Assembly: GCF_003807585.1 (NCBI RefSeq)
Contig: NZ_RMBX01000014.1
Coordinates: 186,001-250,000, forward strand
Direction: 5' to 3'
From: Chitinophaga barathri
GTDB taxonomy: Bacteria > Bacteroidota > Bacteroidia > Chitinophagales > Chitinophagaceae
Length of the DNA stretch: 64,000 nucleotides
In this document: piece by piece, positions 27,288-35,282 of the stretch
Layout: each line of letters opens with the position of its first letter
How positions within the stretch are numbered: position 1 is the stretch's first letter
Translations under genes and position numbers: made by a program
Notes under the pieces: generated by a model
What the model was told of the DNA's origin: nothing
The model's database searches: none
Seen by the model: the letters and a program-made list of their open reading frames with translations, nothing else

Positions 27288-27989
27288 TTAATCTTTCACG
27301 ACCAGCCTGAAGCCATTGCCGTGTATATTCACGATTTCGATATTTGAGTCGTCTTTCAGGTATTTCCGAAGCTTGGCGATGTATACGTCCATGCTTCTGC
27401 CGTTGAAATAGGTGTCGCTGCCCCAGATCTTCTTGAGGGCCACTTCGCGCGGCAGCAGGTCGTTTTTGTGCTCGCAGAGCATATGCAGCAGCTCGTTTTC
27501 CTTGGGGGAAAGCGTATGGCTGTCCGTGGCTTTGCTGAGGGTGCGGAGCCTTGAATTAAAATGATATTGCCCGATCTTAAACTCGAACTGCTCTTCTTCC
27601 TTATTGTTCAGCTCCTGGTTGCGTTTCAGGATGGCTTTTATTTTGAGGAGCAGCAGCTCACTGTCGAAGGGTTTGGAGATATAATCGTCCGCCCCGAGCT
27701 TGTAACCCTGTATGATGTCTTCCTTCATGGTTTTGGCGGAAAGGAAGAAAAGGGGGATATCGGGGTCCACATCACGGATCTCTTCGGCCAGCTTAAAACC
27801 GTCCATATTGGGCATCATGATATCCAACAGGCAGATGTCGAACTTCTCGCGGCGGAAAGCGGCGAGCGCCAGGATGCCGTCCCTGCACAATTCCACGTCG
27901 TAATCGTTCAGCTCCAGGTAATTTTTCAATACCATGCCGAGGTTGGTATCGTCTTCCGCCAGCAGGATCTTTGGTTTGCGTTCTTCCAT
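27288..27989 (-). CDS. OmpR-family response regulator (no adjacent kinase)
   Basis: Two-component transcription regulator, 233 residues. Seen: receiver with E12-D13-D14, phospho-acceptor Asp56 in CLLDIMMP, Thr/Ser switch FFLSAKT and Lys in DDYISKPF; then a winged-helix effector with LSPKENELLHMLCEHKNDLL and GRSMDVYIAKLRKYL. No histidine kinase gene is adjacent. A -7 element at 28013-28020 suggests its own promoter even though it follows DUF3108 by 59 nt. It resembles the regulator at 30603-31304 in layout (RprY-like), so the two may be old paralogues. Confidence 0.94.
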   Translation of the reverse strand: MEERKPKILLAEDDTNLGMVLKNYLELNDYDVELCRDGILALAAFRREKFDICLLDIMMPNMDGFKLAEEIRDVDPDIPLFFLSAKTMKEDIIQGYKLGADDYISKPFDSELLLLKIKAILKRNQELNNKEEEQFEFKIGQYHFNSRLRTLSKATDSHTLSPKENELLHMLCEHKNDLLPREVALKKIWGSDTYFNGRSMDVYIAKLRKYLKDDSNIEIVNIHGNGFRLVVKD

Positions 27990-28012
27990 ATCTAAATGAT
28001 TTTAAGCTGCAA

Positions 28013-28020
28013 CAAATATA
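28013..28020 (-). promoter_or_regulatory. -7 promoter element of the response regulator at 27288-27989
   Basis: Read leftward TATATTTG, matching TAnnTTTG, 23 nt before the ATG. Confidence 0.5.
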
Positions 28021-28048
28021 ACGGATAAAGATGAAACCCGGTTCCGGG

Positions 28049-28843
28049 CTATCTTTTCTTGACAAGGGAGCTCATGGCATGCCGGAGGTTGCTGTAGTTG
28101 ATCATGTCCACCTTGATGCTGCCCACGGAGATGGGGCTGTCCACCCGCAGGGGTATCTTGTTCCCGTCGTCGCTCACCCATACGGTCATCTGCTCCCCGC
28201 CCTCGAAGATGGTGCCTTTGATGAGCAGGGGCTTGAATTTGATGGCCCTGAAGGTGCCGTAGCGGGTGGCTACTTCTTCCTTGCCGAGGTAGCGGATATA
28301 GATATTATACACTTCATCGTCCAGGAACATGGTGAAGGGTATTTTATCTTCCGGTTTGTATTTGGAGAAATCGATGTTCCGGGCGTAATAGATGGCGCTG
28401 ATCACGTCCTGGATACAATTGGGCACTTTAAAGGTGCCGTTTGTGCTGGTGGCCGTGTTGGATTCGCGGTTGAAACCCACGTTGTTGTAGATCGTATGGC
28501 CGCCCTCGCTCACATTGCGGATAAAACGCATCGGCAGCATGGTGGCCGTATCGATATAACTTTCGTATTTGTCGCGCACTTTGAAGATCCAGTCGTAAGT
28601 GCGGTAGGTGCGGCCTTCGCCTACTACGTGATAGGCGTCTTTCCCGTTATACTTTTCCAGTTTGGAGGTAAAGGTGGCTTCGCCGGCGCCTACGAAAACG
28701 CTGCCGAGGTTGTAGAATACCTTGAATGTGATGGATTCCCCCGCTTTGAAGCTGGTATTGGAGATGCCGCAGAAGTTGTCCTGCGCGGCTGCGCCTGTGG
28801 CTAAAAAAGTTAACCCGCAAAATAACAATAGAAAATACTTCAT
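28049..28843 (-). CDS. DUF3108 domain exported protein
   Basis: A 264-residue protein with signal peptide (LFCGLTFLATGAAAQ) and a beta-rich DUF3108 body: AGESITFKVFYNLGSVFVGAGEA near the N-terminus, VGEGRTYRTYDWIFKVRDKYESYID, and a second half with YLGKEEVATRYGTFRAIKF and VWVSDDGNKIPLRVDSPI. The family is periplasmic and uncharacterised. It starts 10 nt after the flippase-like gene, so the two are probably co-transcribed; the context suggests an envelope role but does not define it. Confidence 0.88.
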   Translation of the reverse strand: MKYFLLLFCGLTFLATGAAAQDNFCGISNTSFKAGESITFKVFYNLGSVFVGAGEATFTSKLEKYNGKDAYHVVGEGRTYRTYDWIFKVRDKYESYIDTATMLPMRFIRNVSEGGHTIYNNVGFNRESNTATSTNGTFKVPNCIQDVISAIYYARNIDFSKYKPEDKIPFTMFLDDEVYNIYIRYLGKEEVATRYGTFRAIKFKPLLIKGTIFEGGEQMTVWVSDDGNKIPLRVDSPISVGSIKVDMINYSNLRHAMSSLVKKR

Positions 28844-28853
28844 CGATCGATCG

Positions 28854-29867
28854 CTATTTGTCCTTGAAAATTTTTACCCCCAGCAGCAAAATACTGCCGA
28901 TGGCAGCGGGTAATACCAGGTTTATCAGCCAAATGGCTACGGTGGCGGCCAGAATACCGGCAGTGTTGGTGCTCAGCATCCCCAGAAAATGGAGGCTGAC
29001 GCTTCCCCTGAGCCCGATCTCCGCGATGGCGATAGTGGGTAACACCGCCATTACAATATAGATCACGTTGATCATCAGGAAGCCCTGCCACCATACAAAT
29101 GACACGCCCAACGCATATAATAAAATCAAATATTGTGCCGAGAACACCAGGTAACGCACTGCGCTCAGGAGCAGCAGCTTCTCCAGTTCTTTCGGGGAAT
29201 ATCGGGCAATGATCTGTATGAACACCTTTATCTTCCGGAGCCAGGGTATTTTGTCCACCAGGGTAACAATAATCCGCAACCGAAAATAAAGGATAAAAAC
29301 GAGCACACAAATGACCGTGAGTATACTTAACAGTAATTTCTCAGCCGTTTCAGGCTTAAAATACCCGCTCCGGCCAGTAAGTCCATATTTATTAATATAA
29401 TAAATAAACCCTATCATCCCGAAAACGATGGTGATGATCAACTGGGAGAAGCTGCCCACGATGGTGGCCGCAATGGCTTTCAGTTTGTTGGGATTGCGGA
29501 GGTAAAGGATGCGCCCGCCATACTCCCCGATACGGTTCGGGGTGTTCACCGAAAGGGAAACGCCGCTCAGGATGGCGCTGAAAGCTATTCTGAACGGAAC
29601 CTCCTCCAGGGGTTTTACCAGCAATTGCCACTTCCGGGCCTCGATCCCCCAGTTGGCAAACATCATGATCACCACCAGTATCAGCAGCTTCCAGCCCCGT
29701 TCCAGTACCATTTCCTTCATATGGGTCCAGGCCGCAGGCAGGTTCTGCTGGTTCTGCACCTGTTGGTAGATGGCGAAGGTTAACCAGATGCACAACGCTC
29801 CGCCCAGCACGTAATTGAGGATTATTTTGGTACTTTTGTTCAGACGTTTCAGAGTTTTGGCAAAAAT
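28854..29867 (-). CDS. Lysylphosphatidylglycerol synthase/flippase-like membrane protein
   Basis: Integral-membrane protein of the LPG_synthase_TM/flippase-like family, about 330 residues with about eight helices and no aminoacyltransferase domain, so probably a lipid flippase-type protein rather than MprF. Seen: SVNTPNRIGEYGGRILYLRN (the N-x-G-x-x-G signature), the FSQLIITIVFGMIGF helix and AIAEIGLRGSVSLHFLG. The start is uncertain. The frame stays open well into ruvC but contains no ATG near the expected N-terminus (KSTKIILNYVLGG). Candidates are ATT at 29867, CTG at 29852 or 29843, and GTG at 29810; I list the first. It is head to head with ruvC. Confidence 0.82.
   Translation of the reverse strand: MFAKTLKRLNKSTKIILNYVLGGALCIWLTFAIYQQVQNQQNLPAAWTHMKEMVLERGWKLLILVVIMMFANWGIEARKWQLLVKPLEEVPFRIAFSAILSGVSLSVNTPNRIGEYGGRILYLRNPNKLKAIAATIVGSFSQLIITIVFGMIGFIYYINKYGLTGRSGYFKPETAEKLLLSILTVICVLVFILYFRLRIIVTLVDKIPWLRKIKVFIQIIARYSPKELEKLLLLSAVRYLVFSAQYLILLYALGVSFVWWQGFLMINVIYIVMAVLPTIAIAEIGLRGSVSLHFLGMLSTNTAGILAATVAIWLINLVLPAAIGSILLLGVKIFKDK
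29831..29838 (+). promoter_or_regulatory. Candidate -7 element of ruvC inside the flippase gene
   Basis: TACTTTTG matches TAnnTTTG and lies 38 nt before the ruvC TTG, within the first codons of the opposite-strand gene. No good -33 was found. Confidence 0.4.
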
Positions 29868-29876
29868 AGTCTCCGC

Positions 29877-30440
29877 TTGGCAAACAATACGAAAATAATT
29901 CTTGGCATAGATCCCGGGACCATCATCATGGGATATGGATTGATTGCCGTTACGGGGCAGCAGCTGGTGATCATTGAAATGGGCGTGCTTAAAATGAATC
30001 CCAAGAAAGACCATTACGAGCGGCTCCAGGCTATTCACAACCGGATGATCAGTCTCATCGGCCAACACAAACCTGTTAGTTGCGCTATCGAAGCTCCCTT
30101 CTTTGGAAAAAACGTGCAGAGTATGCTCAAGCTCGGGAGAGCCCAGGGCGTGGCGATTGCCTCGGCCATGCAGGCGGGGCTGAGCGTGTCTGAATATTCC
30201 CCCAAAAAAGTTAAACAATCGATTACCGGTAATGGTAATGCTAATAAGGAGCAGGTCTGGCAGATGCTGCAGCGGATACTCAAATTCAGTGAGCAACCCG
30301 AATACCTTGATGCCACGGATGCTTTGGCTGTAGCGGTGTGTCATCACTTCCAGGAAACCAGCCCGCTCGCAACTGCCAGCAAATCAAAAGGCTGGGATAA
30401 ATTCCTTCAGCAGCATCCGGAAAGGGTTTGCAAGCCGTAG
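29877..30440 (+). CDS. ruvC: Holliday junction endonuclease RuvC
   Basis: Resolves Holliday junctions with RuvAB. Seen: N-terminal catalytic strand ILGIDPGTIIMGYG with the first Asp, second-site Glu in CAIEAPFFGKN, third EYSPKKVKQSITGNGNANKEQV, and final acidic pair in YLDATDALAVAVCH. The length of 187 is normal. The only start in a sensible place is TTG at 29877; there is no in-frame ATG upstream before the conserved core. The start codon lies only 9 nt from the ATT proposed for the divergent membrane protein, so each promoter must sit inside the other gene. Confidence 0.95.
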   Translation: MANNTKIILGIDPGTIIMGYGLIAVTGQQLVIIEMGVLKMNPKKDHYERLQAIHNRMISLIGQHKPVSCAIEAPFFGKNVQSMLKLGRAQGVAIASAMQAGLSVSEYSPKKVKQSITGNGNANKEQVWQMLQRILKFSEQPEYLDATDALAVAVCHHFQETSPLATASKSKGWDKFLQQHPERVCKP

Positions 30441-30470
30441 CATCAATTGAACAAAAGAGGGAGGCCGATG

Positions 30471-30500
30471 TTTGTTAATTGAGAAAATGTACTTATTTTG
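30471..30500 (+). promoter_or_regulatory. Promoter of the response regulator at 30603
   Basis: -33 TTTG (30471-30474), 19-bp spacer, -7 TATTTTG (30494-30500, one base short of TAnnTTTG). This leaves a leader of about 95 nt. Nothing else is seen in the 162-bp gap. Confidence 0.5.
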
Positions 30501-30602
30501 AACTAAATTAAGGCTGAGGCGCTTTAAAAGTACCGTAAAGCGCAAACTGCAACGTTACAAATGAAATTTTATTCCTTTTATCACCCCTAATATTTTTCGT
30601 AG

Positions 30603-31304
30603 ATGGATACGAAGGCTAGAATATTACTAGTGGAGGATGATTATAACCTGGGTGCAATTACCAAAAAACGTTTGGAAGAATCGGGATACGAAGTGACGCA
30701 TTGCTCTGATGGTGAAATTGCCTGGAAAACGTTTCAAAAAAGCCTGTACGACATATGCCTGCTGGATGTAGTGATGCCCAAAAAGAACGGGTTTGAACTG
30801 GCCAAACAGATCAGGCAGCGTAACGACCTTATTCCTATTCTTTTCCTGACCTCCAAATCACAGGACGAAGACAAGATCAGCGGATTCAAACATGGCGCGG
30901 ATGACTATGTAACAAAACCTTTCAGCATGCAGGAACTCCTGCTGCGCATAGAGGTTTTCCTCAAACGTACCCGACCCCTGAACGCAGACAAACGCACCAC
31001 CTTCACCGTGGGCAAAACCACATTCGATTACGGAGAGCTGAAACTCATGGATAAAGCCGGCAAACTCAAAGCCAGCCTCACCCAGAAAGAAGCGGACCTG
31101 CTGAAGTTCTTTTGTGAAAATGCCAACAAAACCCTCAAACGCGAAGAGATCCTGTACCATGTCTGGGGTAAAGACGATTATTTCCTGGGAAGGAGTATGG
31201 ACGTTTTTATCACCAAGATCAGAAAACACTTCCTGGACGATAAGGACGTGAAGCTGGAGACACTCCACGGCATCGGTTTCAAATTCTATGTAACGACCTT
31301 GTAA
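30603..31304 (+). CDS. OmpR-family response regulator (no adjacent kinase)
   Basis: Two-component transcription regulator, 233 residues. Seen: receiver with E11-D12-D13, phospho-acceptor Asp55 in ICLLDVVMP, FLTSKS switch, Lys in DDYVTKPF; winged-helix effector with LTQKEADLLKFFCENANKTL and GRSMDVFITKIRKHFLDD. It has the same length and domain plan as the regulator at 27288-27989, consistent with RprY-type duplication. It converges on the HIT gene with a single base between stop codons. Confidence 0.94.
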   Translation: MDTKARILLVEDDYNLGAITKKRLEESGYEVTHCSDGEIAWKTFQKSLYDICLLDVVMPKKNGFELAKQIRQRNDLIPILFLTSKSQDEDKISGFKHGADDYVTKPFSMQELLLRIEVFLKRTRPLNADKRTTFTVGKTTFDYGELKLMDKAGKLKASLTQKEADLLKFFCENANKTLKREEILYHVWGKDDYFLGRSMDVFITKIRKHFLDDKDVKLETLHGIGFKFYVTTL

Positions 31305-31305
31305 A

Positions 31306-31695
31306 TTACAATCCCGCTATTATCCGCTCCTGTACCTGCTTAAACTCCTCCGGGCTCAATTTCAGTTTGGCACGCGTAAAGTTCAGATCATCAGCAGAAT
31401 TGATGGGCACCAGGTGCATATGCGCATGCGGCACTTCAAGGCCTACCACACACATGCCTACACGATTGCAGGGCACCGCCTTTTCTATGGCTTTGGCAAT
31501 GGGTTTGGCAAACAACAGCCACTCGGCCATCAGCTCGTCGCTTACGTCAAAAAACTTATCGGTTTCCACTTTGGGCACGATCAGCGTATGACCCTCCATG
31601 AGCGGAAAGATATCCAGGAAGGCGTAGAAGTGATCGTTTTCTGCAATGCGGTAACTCGGTATCTCGCCTTTGATGATCTTGGAAAAAATGGTCAT
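31306..31695 (-). CDS. HIT family nucleotide hydrolase/transferase
   Basis: HINT-type purine nucleotide phosphoramidase family, 129 residues. Seen: N-terminal TIFSKIIKGEIPSYRI with family residues, FLDIFPLMEGHTLIVPK, and the histidine triad HAHMHLVPI near residue 91. Cellular substrate unknown. It follows the greA terminator by 45 nt and converges on the upstream regulator gene. Confidence 0.95.
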   Translation of the reverse strand: MTIFSKIIKGEIPSYRIAENDHFYAFLDIFPLMEGHTLIVPKVETDKFFDVSDELMAEWLLFAKPIAKAIEKAVPCNRVGMCVVGLEVPHAHMHLVPINSADDLNFTRAKLKLSPEEFKQVQERIIAGL

Positions 31696-31740
31696 GATAA
31701 TTGATTAAGCAACAACTAAGCTACGTTATAAATCCCCATA

Positions 31741-31768
31741 AAAAAAGGCCCCAAACGGGGCCTTTTCA
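31741..31768 (-). terminator. Terminator of greA
   Basis: AAAAGGCCCC (31743-31752) pairs with GGGGCCTTTT (31757-31766) across a 4-nt loop; on the leftward strand it is followed by a T-run. It begins about 20 nt past the greA stop. Confidence 0.9.
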
Positions 31769-31786
31769 ATATTCAGCGCCGTACGT

Positions 31787-32260
31787 CTATACGGTGATGT
31801 TATCGATCTTAAACTTCATGGTACCATTCGGCGCCACCACATCCGCTTCTTCTCCTACCTTTTTGCCCAGCAGCCCCTTGCCGATAGGTGAGGTCACGGA
31901 AATTTTACCCAGCTTCAGGTCCGCTTCTTTTTCGGACACCAGCTGGTAGGTCATCGTTTTTTTGGTACCCAGGTTGGTAATGGTCACCTTACACAAAACG
32001 GAAACCTTAGAGGTATCAATCTCATCGGCCTCCACTACCCTGGCGTTGGCAATAACATTTTCCAGTACGGCGATCTTAGCCTCGTGAAGACCTTGCGCCT
32101 CTTTGGCAGCATCATATTCAGCATTTTCCTTCAAGTCCCCCTTTTCCCTCGCTTCAGAAATTGCCTTGGCAATCTCAGCCCTGCCTTTGGTTTTGAGTTG
32201 CGTAAGCTCAGTCCTCATTTGCTCAAGGGATTCTTTGGTTACATAATTTACGCCAGACAT
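31787..32260 (-). CDS. greA: Transcription elongation factor GreA
   Basis: Rescues backtracked RNA polymerase by stimulating transcript cleavage. Seen: an N-terminal coiled coil with the acidic tip residues in AISEAREKGDLKENAEYDAA, followed by the FKBP-like C-terminal domain with VSVLCKVTITNLGTKKTMTY and ISVTSPIGKGLLGKKVGEEA. The length of 157 is standard. A -7 element lies at 32341-32348, giving a leader of about 75 nt, and a terminator follows, so it is monocistronic. Confidence 0.97.
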   Translation of the reverse strand: MSGVNYVTKESLEQMRTELTQLKTKGRAEIAKAISEAREKGDLKENAEYDAAKEAQGLHEAKIAVLENVIANARVVEADEIDTSKVSVLCKVTITNLGTKKTMTYQLVSEKEADLKLGKISVTSPIGKGLLGKKVGEEADVVAPNGTMKFKIDNITV

Positions 32261-32340
32261 AACCTTGTTTTGATTTAGTATAAAGAAAAAAAAATTAACG
32301 CCCCCGCTTGCGCAAAGACGTCAATTCAGTATGATTATCG

Positions 32341-32348
32341 CAAATATA
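32341..32348 (-). promoter_or_regulatory. -7 promoter element of greA
   Basis: Leftward TATATTTG, a match to TAnnTTTG, in the 160-bp gap between the dehydrogenase stop and greA. Confidence 0.5.
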
Positions 32349-32420
32349 ACGAAAATATGTTGTAGCCTCTACACCCTGTTTCACATATAAAAATCGCTAA
32401 TATAGAGACTTCCCGGCCTG

Positions 32421-33347
32421 CTAAACGTTTAGCTTTTCCAGCACCACTTTCGCCATTTTGATACTCGCTTCATGCGAATAACCCGCGATATGAGGAGTGA
32501 TCACCACCCGCGGATGGTCCAGCAGAAAACGGAACTGCTGTTTCTCCGTTTCCCCGAAAGTGTCCAGCTTTTCATTCTCCAGCACATCCAGCCCGGCGCC
32601 TGCCAGCGTCCCGTTTTCCAGTGCCGCAATCACGTCCGCCGTGCTTACCACTTTGCCGCGGGAAGTATTGAGCAGGTATATGGGCTTGGCAAAGGAACTG
32701 AAAAACTCCAGGTTCCCCATATGCCGCGTTTCGTCGTTCAGCGGCAGGTGAAAACTCACCACATCCGCTTCGCGGAACACCGTTTCGATATCCGCCTCTT
32801 CCACGGATTCGTTCCCGAAATCCTTCTTGTATTTATCATAAGCCAGGATGCGCATGTCGAAGCCGCGCAGCTTGCGCGCAAAGGCGCTGCCGGTATGGCC
32901 GTAGCCGATGATGGCAACGGTTTTGCCACCCAGCTCCCAGGCCCGGTTGCCATCCCGCTCCCAGATGTTCTCCCGCAATTCCAGGCTGCTTTTCAGCAGG
33001 TTGTGCATCAGCATGACGAGCATGCCCACTGCCTGCTCCCCCACCGTTTCCCGGTTGCCCTCGGGGCTGCTGGCGCAATGAATGCCTTTGCTTTCGGCGT
33101 ATTCCACGTCTATCAGCTCCATGCCCGAGCCCAGGCGGCCGATCCACTCCAGCGGGCCGGCGCGGTCTATCACAGCTTTGTCTACTTTAATGCGGGTGGT
33201 AACGATCAGGCCGTTCACATCGTGAATGGATTGCAGCACTTCGTTGTAGGTAATGGAAGGCTGGTAGTTGACAGTGTAACCTTTGGCCTCCAGTTCGTTG
33301 ATCAGGTATTCGTGAACTTTGGCGGTGATTAATACTTTTTTGCTCAT
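32421..33347 (-). CDS. D-isomer-specific 2-hydroxyacid dehydrogenase
   Basis: NAD(H)-dependent dehydrogenase of the phosphoglycerate dehydrogenase superfamily, 308 residues; no ACT domain, so classical SerA is less likely. Seen: N-terminal KVLITAKVHEYLINELEAKG, catalytic Arg region RLGSGMELIDV, Rossmann loop IIGYGHTGSAFARKL with Asp for NAD (LAYDKYKK), STADVIAALENGTLAGAGLD with the catalytic Glu region, and catalytic His in ITPHIAGYSHEA. Its ATG overlaps the rsmA stop by 4 nt, so it is translationally coupled to rsmA. The substrate is undetermined. Confidence 0.92.
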   Translation of the reverse strand: MSKKVLITAKVHEYLINELEAKGYTVNYQPSITYNEVLQSIHDVNGLIVTTRIKVDKAVIDRAGPLEWIGRLGSGMELIDVEYAESKGIHCASSPEGNRETVGEQAVGMLVMLMHNLLKSSLELRENIWERDGNRAWELGGKTVAIIGYGHTGSAFARKLRGFDMRILAYDKYKKDFGNESVEEADIETVFREADVVSFHLPLNDETRHMGNLEFFSSFAKPIYLLNTSRGKVVSTADVIAALENGTLAGAGLDVLENEKLDTFGETEKQQFRFLLDHPRVVITPHIAGYSHEASIKMAKVVLEKLNV

Positions 33348-34093
33348 AACATGTGTTCAGCCAGGGCTACAAAATCCGCTACGGAAAGTTCTTCTGCCCT
33401 TTTTGTAAATATCGGTTCCTGTAAATATTCTTTGTTGAAATGGCCTTTCAGCGGGTTGCGCAGCTGTTTGCGGCGTTGGCCGAACGCGGTTTTTACCAGC
33501 AGTTTGAACTTCTTTTCGTTCTTCACCTCGTGCGGTTTCTCCAGCCTCGTGAGCCTGATGACGGCGCTTTTGACCTTTGGCGGCGGGTTGAAGCAGTTTT
33601 CATGTACTTCAAACAGGTATTCTATTTTGTAGTACACCTGGAGCAGTACGCTCAGGATACCGTATTCTTTATTCCCATGGCTGGCCGCAATACGCTGCGC
33701 CACCTCTTTCTGGAACATGCCCACTACCACCGGCACCTGGCTTTTCCATTCCAATACCTGGAACATGATCTGCGTGGAGATATTGTAAGGAAAGTTGCCG
33801 ATGACGGAAAACTGCCCTTCGTAGGGAGGTTTCATCTCGAGAAAATTTTCATTGATCAGCTTCCCGTGGATAGCGGGATAGGTCTGCTCCAGGTACCGCA
33901 CCTTTTCCGCATCCAGCTCCACTGCCTTGAACTGCACGGGCAATTCAAGCAGGTATTTCGTGATGGCGCCCGCACCGGGGCCTACCTCCAGCAGCTGCAT
34001 GCCTTCCTCTACGGGCAGGGCATCCACAATCTGCCTGCACATGTTCTCATCCCGGAGGAAATGCTGACCTAATGACTTCTTGAGCGTATACAT
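33344..34093 (-). CDS. rsmA: 16S rRNA (A1518/A1519-N6) dimethyltransferase RsmA
   Basis: Dimethylates two adjacent adenines in helix 45 of 16S rRNA (KsgA). Seen: N-terminal KKSLGQHFLRDENM, SAM motif I LLEVGPGAGAITKYLL, motif IV NFPYNIS and a basic C-terminal domain with FGQRRKQLRNPL. The length of 249 is normal. Its -7 element TAAATTTG lies at 34117-34110. pdxA is divergent across a 108-bp gap; rsmA and pdxA are also neighbours in enterobacteria, though there in one operon. Confidence 0.97.
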   Translation of the reverse strand: MYTLKKSLGQHFLRDENMCRQIVDALPVEEGMQLLEVGPGAGAITKYLLELPVQFKAVELDAEKVRYLEQTYPAIHGKLINENFLEMKPPYEGQFSVIGNFPYNISTQIMFQVLEWKSQVPVVVGMFQKEVAQRIAASHGNKEYGILSVLLQVYYKIEYLFEVHENCFNPPPKVKSAVIRLTRLEKPHEVKNEKKFKLLVKTAFGQRRKQLRNPLKGHFNKEYLQEPIFTKRAEELSVADFVALAEHML

Positions 34094-34109
34094 GAAATGG
34101 AATAAGCTG

Positions 34110-34176
34110 CAAATTTAAGGAATCCTTGCCAGTTTGCCCCCGCCCGGTAATCTGTCAACTATTCACCGTATATTTG
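34110..34176. promoter_or_regulatory. Divergent -7 elements of rsmA and pdxA
   Basis: Leftward TAAATTTG (34117-34110) serves rsmA and rightward TATATTTG (34169-34176) serves pdxA; both match TAnnTTTG. Confidence 0.5.
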
Positions 34177-34201
34177 TCTGATACTTTTACCCGTACAACA
34201 T

Positions 34202-35281
34202 ATGAGCACAGCCACTTCACATACGAACCGCCCCGTGATCGGGATATCAGTTGGAGACCTGAACAGCATCGGCATGGAGATCATCATCAAGACCTTCGCG
34301 GACAACCGAATGCTCGAACTTTGTACGCCGGTGATCTTTGCCTCGAACAAAACGATCAATTTTTACCGGAAGCTGCTCAATGAAAACAACTTCAATTACC
34401 AGTCCATAAAGGACTTCACCCGCCTCAATCCCAAACAGGTGAGCGTGTTCAACTGCTGGGAGGAAGAAGTGCAGATCATCCCGGGCATCCTGAACGAGAC
34501 CGGTGGCAAATACGCCGCCCGCTCGCTGGCCGTAGCCATCGAATGCCTGAAAGACGGGCAGGTAGAAGGTCTCGTGACCGCCCCCATCCACAAAAAGAAC
34601 ATCCAGAGCAAGGATTTTGACTTCACCGGTCATACCCCTTACCTCCAGAACGCTTTCCAGAGCAAAGACGTGCTGATGTTCATGACCGCCGAAAACATGC
34701 GCGTGGGCCTGCTTACCGAGCACGTACCCGTTGCCGAAATAGCGAAGTATGTTACTAAAGAAAACATCCTCAGCAAGCTGAATATCATGAAAGACAGCCT
34801 GGTGAAGGACTTTGGCATAGATAACCCGAGGATCGCCGTGCTGGGGCTGAACCCGCATGCGGGAGACGAAGGGCTGATAGGCGACGAAGAGATCAAACAC
34901 ATCACGCCCGCTATCAGGCAGGCCAAACATAACGGCATCCTCGCCTTCGGCCCCTACAGCGCCGATGCGTTTTTTGCCCGCGAAATGTTCACCAGCTTTG
35001 ACGCCGTGCTGGCCATGTATCACGATCAGGGCCTGATCCCATTCAAATCACTGGCAAACGGCGAAGGCGTGAACTACACGGCGGGCCTGCCCATCGTGCG
35101 CACCTCCCCGGACCATGGCACGGCTTTCGATATCGCCGGTAAAAACACCGCGGACGAAGCTTCTTTCAGACAGGCGGTATTCACCTGCCTCGATGTGATC
35201 GAAAAGCGGAGAACATACGCGGAAAATACCCGTAACCCGCTGAAGAAAACAGAACTGATCTCCGAAAAAGGCGCGGTATAA
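34202..35281 (+). CDS. pdxA: 4-hydroxythreonine-4-phosphate dehydrogenase PdxA
   Basis: NAD-dependent step of the DXP-dependent pyridoxal phosphate pathway. Seen: N-terminal PVIGISVGDLNSIGMEIIIK (GDxxGIG-like), the phosphate and metal-binding segment APIHKKNIQSKDFDFTGHT, His/Asp metal ligands in NPHAGDEGLIGDEE and MYHDQGLIPFK, and the end motif VRTSPDHGTAFDIAGKN. The length of 359 is somewhat above the E. coli enzyme (329), as common in Bacteroidota. It converges on the methyltransferase gene with one base between stops. Confidence 0.96.
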   Translation: MSTATSHTNRPVIGISVGDLNSIGMEIIIKTFADNRMLELCTPVIFASNKTINFYRKLLNENNFNYQSIKDFTRLNPKQVSVFNCWEEEVQIIPGILNETGGKYAARSLAVAIECLKDGQVEGLVTAPIHKKNIQSKDFDFTGHTPYLQNAFQSKDVLMFMTAENMRVGLLTEHVPVAEIAKYVTKENILSKLNIMKDSLVKDFGIDNPRIAVLGLNPHAGDEGLIGDEEIKHITPAIRQAKHNGILAFGPYSADAFFAREMFTSFDAVLAMYHDQGLIPFKSLANGEGVNYTAGLPIVRTSPDHGTAFDIAGKNTADEASFRQAVFTCLDVIEKRRTYAENTRNPLKKTELISEKGAV

Positions 35282-35282
35282 A

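Noticed and set aside
28854-30347. A 497-codon leftward frame suggesting a flippase-like protein with a long N-terminal extension across ruvC
   Set aside because: The extra 160 residues are antisense to ruvC, look like shadow sequence, and the family core begins only near 29860.
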